Assembly (NCBI GenBank): GCA_017504335.1
Contig: JAFVRI010000160.1
Span: 1-11,034, forward strand
Origin: Clostridia bacterium
GTDB lineage: Bacteria; Bacillota; Clostridia; Oscillospirales; CAG-272
Length of the DNA stretch: 11,034 nt
Reading direction: 5' to 3'
Shown: piece after piece, positions 6,362-11,034 of the stretch
Layout of the letters: each line of letters begins with the position of its first letter
How positions within the stretch are numbered: position 1 is the first letter of the stretch
Position numbers and translations under genes: made by a program
Notes under the pieces: generated by a model
Database searches by the model: none
What the model saw: only the letters and a program-made list of their open reading frames with translations
What the model was told of the DNA's origin: nothing

Positions 6362-8139
6362 TACCGAGAGAAGTAATTGATGAAATTATTGCGAGAAACG
6401 ATATTGAGCAGACCATCGGATCCTACGTATCGCTGAAGCGGGCGGGCTCCAACATGAACGGACTTTGTCCGTTTCACAGCGAGAAATCCCCCTCCTTTAC
6501 CGTCTTTCCCGCCACGAGAAGCTTCTATTGCTTCGGATGCGGAGCGGGCGGTGATGTCATCAGCTTTATCATGCGACAGGAAAACTTAGATTATGTGGGC
6601 GCCTTGGAGCTGCTTGCGTCTCGCGCGGGAATCGAAATTCCTTCCGATCGCAATGCGCTTCCCGATAAGGGCGTGCCGAGAGCCAGAGTGTATGAAATGA
6701 ATTTGGCGGCGGCGCGGTTTTTCCGCGAATGCCTGCTGGATGAGCAGTACGGAAAGGAAGGACTTCGGTATCTTCATGAGGAACGGGGACTTTCCATGGC
6801 AACCATCCGCCACTTCGGTCTCGGATTCGCCCCCGATCACTGGTGGGCGCTGACCAACCATATGCGACGTCTCGGCTTTACCGAGGAGGAGCTGATAGAG
6901 GGCTTTTTGTGTAAACGGAGCGAAAAAAGCGGAAAGATATTTGATCTCTTCCGCAACCGTGTGATCTTTCCCGTTATCGACACCTCGGGCAATATCATTG
7001 CCTTTGGCGGTCGTGTTATGGATGACTCGAAGCCTAAGTATCTGAACAGCTCCGATACCCCCGCCTTTAAAAAGAGCCGACATCTGTTCGCACTGAATTT
7101 TGCGAAAAAGCAATGCGCCGAACGGATGATCCTTTGCGAGGGATATATGGATGTCATTGCTCTGCATGCGGCAGGCTTTGAGAATGCTGTCGCTACCTTG
7201 GGCACGGCAATTACCTCAGAGCAAGCGAGGGTATTCGCCAAGTATACAAAGCAGGTCGTGATCTGCTACGATTCGGATGCCGCGGGACAGACCGCCGCCT
7301 CCAAGGCAATGCGCCTTCTTGGAGAGGTTGGCGTGGATGTGCGGGTGCTGAAGCTTTCGGGTGCCAAGGACCCCGATGAATATATCAAGAAATTCGGTCA
7401 GGACAGCTTTCGGCGTGTGCTGGACAGCAGTATGACGGGCTTTGAATTTCGCTTGGAAAAAATTCTTTCGGAATATAATCTTCAGATTGCCGAGGAAAAG
7501 ATTCGGGCATCGAATGCGGTGTGTGGAATGATTGCGGAGGCACATTCCCACGTGGAGCGGGATATCTACGTAAAGAAGGCAGCGGATCGTTTGGAGCTTT
7601 CCGCCGATGCGCTTCGGACCGACGTAGAGCGAATCCGCCGCAGACGGGCATCGGATGCGCGTAAAAAGGACGCGAAGGACGCACAGCTGTCTATCAAGCA
7701 TATCGGAGACCGTGTCAATGTGGACTCCGCCAAGAATATTCGCGCCACACAGGCAGAGGAAGCTCTGCTGGGGCTGATGCTGATGTTTGAGGAATTTCGG
7801 CGGGAGGCGGCTGACGGACGGGCACCCATTCGTGCCGAGGATTTTTCTACCGAATTCGGACGACGTGTTTTCTCGGAAATATGTCGGCTGGAGCGAGGAG
7901 AATACGGATTCTCCAAGGGCATGCTTGCGGAGCATTTCAGCCCGGATGAGCTGGGCAGAATTGAAAAGATGGAGGTTGATCGGCGGTTGTTGAACCGCAA
8001 CGATCGGGACGTGTTCCTGGCGGCAATCGATACCATCAAGGAAGAGCATTCCCGTACCGAGGAGTCCGACGATTTCGCTGAGGAATTGAGAAAACGGCAG
8101 GAAGCCTATCAGGCAAGGATTAAAAACAAGAATACATAA
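6358..8139 (+). CDS. dnaG: DNA primase
   Basis: A 593-residue primase that makes RNA primers for Okazaki fragments and works with the replicative helicase. The N-terminal CHC2 zinc-binding domain has Cys37, His40, Cys58 and Cys61 (CPFHSEKSPSF and FYCFGCG). The catalytic core follows, with KPKYLNSSDTPAFKKS (225-240) and a TOPRIM fold: EGYMDV (Glu261 onward) and DSDAAGQ (Asp305, Asp307), then KDPDEYI (337-343). The region from about 365 to 455 is helical and basic (RIRRRRASDARKKDAKDA). Residues from about 460 to the end form the helicase-interaction domain. All metal-binding and catalytic motifs are present and the length is normal (about 600). It is the middle gene of dgt-dnaG-rpoD. Confidence 0.98.
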   Translation: MIPREVIDEIIARNDIEQTIGSYVSLKRAGSNMNGLCPFHSEKSPSFTVFPATRSFYCFGCGAGGDVISFIMRQENLDYVGALELLASRAGIEIPSDRNALPDKGVPRARVYEMNLAAARFFRECLLDEQYGKEGLRYLHEERGLSMATIRHFGLGFAPDHWWALTNHMRRLGFTEEELIEGFLCKRSEKSGKIFDLFRNRVIFPVIDTSGNIIAFGGRVMDDSKPKYLNSSDTPAFKKSRHLFALNFAKKQCAERMILCEGYMDVIALHAAGFENAVATLGTAITSEQARVFAKYTKQVVICYDSDAAGQTAASKAMRLLGEVGVDVRVLKLSGAKDPDEYIKKFGQDSFRRVLDSSMTGFEFRLEKILSEYNLQIAEEKIRASNAVCGMIAEAHSHVERDIYVKKAADRLELSADALRTDVERIRRRRASDARKKDAKDAQLSIKHIGDRVNVDSAKNIRATQAEEALLGLMLMFEEFRREAADGRAPIRAEDFSTEFGRRVFSEICRLERGEYGFSKGMLAEHFSPDELGRIEKMEVDRRLLNRNDRDVFLAAIDTIKEEHSRTEESDDFAEELRKRQEAYQARIKNKNT

Positions 8140-8156
8140 ATCGGAAGGAAACGAAC

Positions 8157-9284
8157 ATGACGGAACATGAATTGAAATTGGATAATGACAAAATGATCGA
8201 CTTAGAGCCTCTGATCAAAAAGGGAAAGCAGGGCAAGCTTTCTCCCGACGATCTGGAGGAAGTGGTCGAGGAGATGGACTTTGATATTGAAAGTCTGGAC
8301 AAGCTGTACGACACCCTTGAAAATAACGGAATTACTCTCCCCGGTGATCTGTCCGGAACCGAGCTGACCGAGATTGAATCCGAGGTGGAGGCATTCGGAA
8401 CCAGCGAAAACATGGAACGGATTCTGGAGCAAGAGGGACTTGCTATTGATGACCCCGTTCGTATGTACCTGAAGGAGATCGGACGTGTTCCGCTTTTGAC
8501 GGCGGAGAGAGAGCGTGAGCTTGCCGAGATCATGACCAATTGCGATGATGAGGCAAAGAAGGAGCTGGCAAAGAAGGAGCTGGTCGAGGCGAACCTTCGT
8601 CTGGTCGTCAGCATTGCCAAACGCTATGTGGGCAAGGGAATGTTCTTCTTAGATCTGATTCAGGAAGGAAACCTGGGTCTGATGAAGGCAGTGGATAAAT
8701 TTGACTATAGCAAGGGATATAAATTCTCGACCTACGCTACCTGGTGGATCCGTCAGGCAATTACCCGTGCCATTGCCGATCAGGCAAGAACCATCCGTAT
8801 TCCCGTGCATATGGTGGAGACCATTCACAAGGTGTCTCGGTATTCCCGACAGATGCTTCAGGAGCTGGGACGGGAGGCGACCGCCGATGAGATCGGTGAA
8901 AAGATGGGTATGAGCCCCGAGAAGGTTCGTGAGATCATGAAGATCGCACAGGACCCCGTATCCCTGGAAACACCGATCGGTGAAGAGGAGGACAGCCATC
9001 TCGGTGACTTCATCCCCGATGAGGATACCCCCGCGCCCTCGGAGGCGGCGGCTTCGACCATTCTCCGCGAGGTGATCGAGAAGGAGCTTCGCACGCTGAC
9101 TCCCCGTGAGGAGCACGTAATCAAGCTTCGCTTTGGTCTGTATGACGGAAGAACCAGAACCCTTGAGGAAGTGGGTAAGGAGTTCAATATTACCCGTGAG
9201 CGAATCCGTCAGATAGAGGCAAAGGCACTCCGTAAGCTGAGACATCCCAGCAGAGCAAGACATTTGCGTGGCTTCTTGGATTGA
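8157..9284 (+). CDS. rpoD: RNA polymerase primary sigma factor
   Basis: A 375-residue housekeeping sigma factor (RpoD/SigA) that directs RNA polymerase to -35 TTGACA / -10 TATAAT promoters. An acidic region 1.1-like segment covers about 1-90, region 1.2 begins DDPVRMYLKEIG (98-109), region 2 includes LDLIQEGNLGLMKAVDKF (165-182) and the -10-contacting YKFSTYATWWIRQAI (188-202), region 3 starts near IRIPVHMVETI (213-223) and region 4.2 has the helix-turn-helix TLEEVGKEFNITRERIRQ (335-352). It lacks the large non-conserved insertion of E. coli RpoD. The ATG has a GGAAGGAA site upstream and lies 17 bases after dnaG, as expected for the macromolecular-synthesis operon. A perfect 15-bp tandem repeat lies between regions 1.2 and 2.1. 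No clear terminator follows the TGA. Confidence 0.98.
   Translation: MTEHELKLDNDKMIDLEPLIKKGKQGKLSPDDLEEVVEEMDFDIESLDKLYDTLENNGITLPGDLSGTELTEIESEVEAFGTSENMERILEQEGLAIDDPVRMYLKEIGRVPLLTAERERELAEIMTNCDDEAKKELAKKELVEANLRLVVSIAKRYVGKGMFFLDLIQEGNLGLMKAVDKFDYSKGYKFSTYATWWIRQAITRAIADQARTIRIPVHMVETIHKVSRYSRQMLQELGREATADEIGEKMGMSPEKVREIMKIAQDPVSLETPIGEEEDSHLGDFIPDEDTPAPSEAAASTILREVIEKELRTLTPREEHVIKLRFGLYDGRTRTLEEVGKEFNITRERIRQIEAKALRKLRHPSRARHLRGFLD
8553..8582 (+). repeat. perfect 15-bp tandem duplication within rpoD
   Basis: GCAAAGAAGGAGCTG occurs twice in direct succession (8553-8567 and 8568-8582), encoding AKKEL-AKKEL at residues 133-142, just before the conserved EANLRLVVSIAKRY of region 2.1. 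Identity at the third codon positions indicates a recent in-frame duplication or gene conversion rather than independent codons. Confidence 0.93.
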
Positions 9285-9310
9285 TCGGAAGGATTCAAAA
9301 ATCATTGATT

Positions 9311-9339
9311 TGCACAAAAAGAAAACAAAATTTTGTGCA
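9311..9339. repeat. inverted repeat after rpoD
   Basis: TGCACAAAA (9311-9319) and TTTTGTGCA (9331-9339) form a 9-bp perfect stem with an 11-base loop, 26 bases after the rpoD stop. No U-tract follows, so a terminator role is doubtful; an operator or RNA-end structure is equally possible. Confidence 0.6.
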
Positions 9340-9353
9340 GAGAAACATTTCTT

Positions 9354-9412
9354 CTGTCAATGTTTTAGAAATCCAAAACCGCAAAATGTGCAAACTGCCG
9401 ATGTTTTGAAAA
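9354..9412. repeat. 18-base imperfect direct repeats, 41 bases apart
   Basis: CTGTCAATGTTTTAGAAA (9354-9371) and CTGCCGATGTTTTGAAAA (9395-9412) agree at 14 of 18 positions. The 41-base offset is close to four helical turns, which would put both on the same DNA face. Function is unknown. Confidence 0.5.
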
Positions 9413-9472
9413 CGGAAACAGAAGAAACCAAATTTCGTCTTGAAGTGGGCATTGGTTTTGGAAAAAAACCAC

Positions 9473-9501
9473 TTGACATTTTTGGAAATTCGTTGTAAAA
9501 T
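9473..9501 (+). promoter_or_regulatory. sigma-A-type promoter of the solute-binding lipoprotein gene
   Basis: Perfect -35 TTGACA (9473-9478), 17-base spacer, -10 TAAAAT (9496-9501, 5 of 6 consensus). Predicted start is near 9508, about 50 bases before the GTG. Confidence 0.87.
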
Positions 9502-9545
9502 ATTAGAGTATATATAGTGAATTACTGTGTATGAAAGATGTTAGT

Positions 9546-9552
9546 AAGGGGG
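9546..9552 (+). promoter_or_regulatory. ribosome binding site for a GTG start
   Basis: AAGGGGG lies seven bases before the GTG at 9560. It decides the start: with it, the protein has a full lipoprotein signal, while later ATG codons would delete the charged n-region. Confidence 0.75.
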
Positions 9553-9559
9553 AACAATC

Positions 9560-11034
9560 GTGCATAAAATTTGGAATAAAAGAATACTTTGCCTTCTTCT
9601 TTGCATGGTGATGCTTCTGGGCGTTATGATGACGTCCTGCGGCGAGCAGACGACCGAGGAAAAGGCGGAGGAAATTCAGGAAGAGGCATCTGAGGAAGCG
9701 CGTACGCTGGCGATGTACCTGATGAGTGAGAAGGCGGTGTCGGAGACAACGCGCAAGAACGTGGAGAACGCCATCAACCGTATCACCAAGGCGAAGTTTA
9801 CCGCGCAGATCAAGCTGTACATCTATCCTGAGGCTGAATATTACACCAAGCTGGAAGCTGCATTCGCGGCACGTGACGAAGCCAAGGAGAGCGGATTGCT
9901 CGGAAATACGGCAGGTGCCGAGGAGACGGATCTGTCCAGTGAGACCTCCGAAGAGGGAGGAAGCGCGGTTGAGATCGTGTATCCCGAGATTGCGGATTAT
10001 CAGGTAGACATTTTCTATATGGGCGGTGCGGACCGCTATCAGAAGTATATTGCTGAGGACAGACTGAAGAACATCAGCAACCGTTTGGCAGAGTCCGGAA
10101 GCGCGGGCGAGATCCGTAAGTACGTATATCAGCCCTTCTTCACCGCATTGGAAAAGACCAACGGCGGCAGAATGTTTGCGGTTCCCACCAACAAGAGAAT
10201 CGGCGAATATACCTATCTGCTTCTGAACAAGGAGGCAATGATCGCGGCTGAGCGCTTGGAGCCCGGCCAGTCCTTACCCACGGCAAATCCCTCTAAGGAT
10301 GTATACAACTCGGTTGCCGCTGAGGATGTAGCGGATCTTCTGAGCTTCATCAAGCAGTATTATTCCGATGAGTTCTCGCTTCTTTATACCAATGTGGCAG
10401 AGAACGAGCTGATGATCGACAACCTGAAGTTCTGGGGTGTCGACAGTGCGGGCAAGCTTTCCGATGCCTTCTCGGTTCTCGGAAATTACTACAACGGTGC
10501 GGCAACTCTCGGACAGAGCGGTGTCTACGGAAGCAAGATCGAGAACCTCTTTGAAAATACAGCGTTTGTGAATACGCTTCGCACACTTCATAACTACAAG
10601 ACCGGCGGTTACTACGCTGCCAAGAATGATACCAAGGACTTTGCGGTCGGCTACGTAAAGGGCGGCGCAGAGGTAGCAGATCAGTATGCGGACAAGTATG
10701 AGGTGATCGTGCTTGAAACTCCTACCCTGAGCTACGAGGAGGCACACTCCGATCTGTTTGGTGTATGCTCCTATACTGCGGATGAATCCAGAGCCATGGA
10801 TATCCTGGCATATCTGAATACCAATGAAACCTTCCGCAATCTGGTTATGTACGGTGTAGAGGGTACCCACTACAACGTGCGTCAGGTTGGTGTAGACGGT
10901 GAGACTGCATCCGATGATGACGATGAGGTCTACAAGGTTGTAGAGCGGTTGCTGATCGGATCGGTGGATGAGTATAAGATGTCGATCCATAAGACCGGAA
11001 ACGAGCTTTTGGTATATCCCGAGATGGGAACTGC
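9560..11034 (+). CDS. ABC-transporter-like extracellular solute-binding lipoprotein, 3'-truncated by window edge
   Basis: At least 491 residues with no stop before the window ends. It resembles family-1 sugar or oligosaccharide-binding lipoproteins of Clostridia, which capture substrate outside the membrane and pass it to an ABC permease. The GTG start at 9560 is the first in-frame start after a TAA at 9545 and has AAGGGGG seven bases upstream. A signal peptide (positive MHKIWNKR, hydrophobic core 9-24) ends in lipobox MTSC with lipidated Cys27. Family-like segments are ARTLAMYLM (47-55), NVENAINRITKAKF (67-80), YYTKLEAAF (94-102), VDIFYMGGADRYQKYI (149-164), MFAVPTNKRIGEYTYLLLNKE (205-225) and the C-lobe AMDILAYLNTNETFRNLV (412-429) with MYGVEGTHY (430-438). 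An acidic, Ser/Thr/Gly-rich insert lies at about 105-146. The permease genes, if adjacent, are beyond the window. Ligand unknown. Confidence 0.75.
   Translation, partial: MHKIWNKRILCLLLCMVMLLGVMMTSCGEQTTEEKAEEIQEEASEEARTLAMYLMSEKAVSETTRKNVENAINRITKAKFTAQIKLYIYPEAEYYTKLEAAFAARDEAKESGLLGNTAGAEETDLSSETSEEGGSAVEIVYPEIADYQVDIFYMGGADRYQKYIAEDRLKNISNRLAESGSAGEIRKYVYQPFFTALEKTNGGRMFAVPTNKRIGEYTYLLLNKEAMIAAERLEPGQSLPTANPSKDVYNSVAAEDVADLLSFIKQYYSDEFSLLYTNVAENELMIDNLKFWGVDSAGKLSDAFSVLGNYYNGAATLGQSGVYGSKIENLFENTAFVNTLRTLHNYKTGGYYAAKNDTKDFAVGYVKGGAEVADQYADKYEVIVLETPTLSYEEAHSDLFGVCSYTADESRAMDILAYLNTNETFRNLVMYGVEGTHYNVRQVGVDGETASDDDDEVYKVVERLLIGSVDEYKMSIHKTGNELLVYPEMGT

Larger units (their letters stand above)
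9285..9559. other. AT-rich intergenic region between rpoD and the solute-binding lipoprotein
   Basis: No gene is supported here; a 76-codon open frame starting inside rpoD has no SD or recognisable protein. The region holds an inverted repeat at 9311-9339, a further copy of the TTTGCACA motif in inverse orientation at 9387-9394, an 18-base imperfect direct repeat, a GGTTTT/AAAACC hairpin (9454-9470) and a strong promoter at 9473-9501. The predicted leader to the GTG is about 50 bases. Confidence 0.75.

Noticed and set aside
9268..9498. Possible small gene after rpoD (76 codons)
   Set aside because: It begins inside rpoD, has no SD, runs through repeats and the promoter, and resembles nothing.
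9726..10007. 93-codon Arg-rich open frame within the solute-binding gene
   Set aside because: Out-of-frame shadow; the composition (RRRCRRQRART) is typical of shifted reading of GAG/GCG-rich codons.
10274..10990. 238-codon minus-strand open frame under the solute-binding lipoprotein gene
   Set aside because: Antisense shadow of a well-supported gene, with no SD and no family resemblance.
1..11034. CRISPR, tRNA, rRNA, insertion sequence, phage or toxin-antitoxin signal
   Set aside because: No regularly spaced repeats, cloverleaf-like sequence, transposase or integrase motif, or small paired genes were found on reading both strands.

Overview
The window looks like a chromosomal segment of a Clostridia-type Firmicute, probably an uncultured gut or rumen lineage, with roughly balanced base composition. 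The evidence is the dgt-dnaG-rpoD gene order, a Bacillus/Clostridium-type primary sigma factor, a YtvI-like AI-2E family membrane protein, lipoproteins with Gram-positive-style lipoboxes, and strong AGGAGG-type ribosome binding sites. No species can be named from sequence reading alone. I see no tRNA, rRNA, CRISPR array, insertion sequence or phage gene.

Layout. (1) Positions 1-1127, plus strand: a UDP-GlcNAc 2-epimerase cut by the left edge of the window. (2) Positions 1149-4089, minus strand: a three-gene operon read right to left, encoding two tandem cyclophilin lipoproteins and then a cytosolic beta-helix protein that resembles GH110 alpha-galactosidases. It starts from a near-consensus promoter at 4138-4166 and converges on the epimerase gene, sharing a bidirectional hairpin terminator with it. 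(3) Positions 4192-9284, plus strand: a YtvI-like membrane protein, then dgt (HD-domain dNTP triphosphohydrolase), dnaG (primase) and rpoD/sigA (primary sigma factor). dgt and dnaG overlap as ATGA and dnaG and rpoD are 17 bases apart, so these three are one macromolecular-synthesis operon. (4) Positions 9285-9559: an AT-rich intergenic region with small repeats and a strong promoter. (5) From 9560 to the right edge: a lipoprotein resembling ABC-transporter solute-binding proteins, with a GTG start and no stop codon inside the window.

How the genes relate. The dgt-dnaG-rpoD block links dNTP pool control, replication priming and housekeeping transcription. The minus-strand operon puts two surface-anchored prolyl isomerases with a carbohydrate-active enzyme that has no export signal, an unusual pairing and the least conventional part of the window. 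The most notable small signals are a perfect 15-bp tandem duplication inside rpoD, overlapping divergent -10 elements between the cyclophilin operon and the ytvI-like gene, a perfect 12-bp hairpin inside the epimerase gene, and repeats upstream of the solute-binding lipoprotein. Most of the window is ordinary core genome and I do not see a clear new defence or mobile system.
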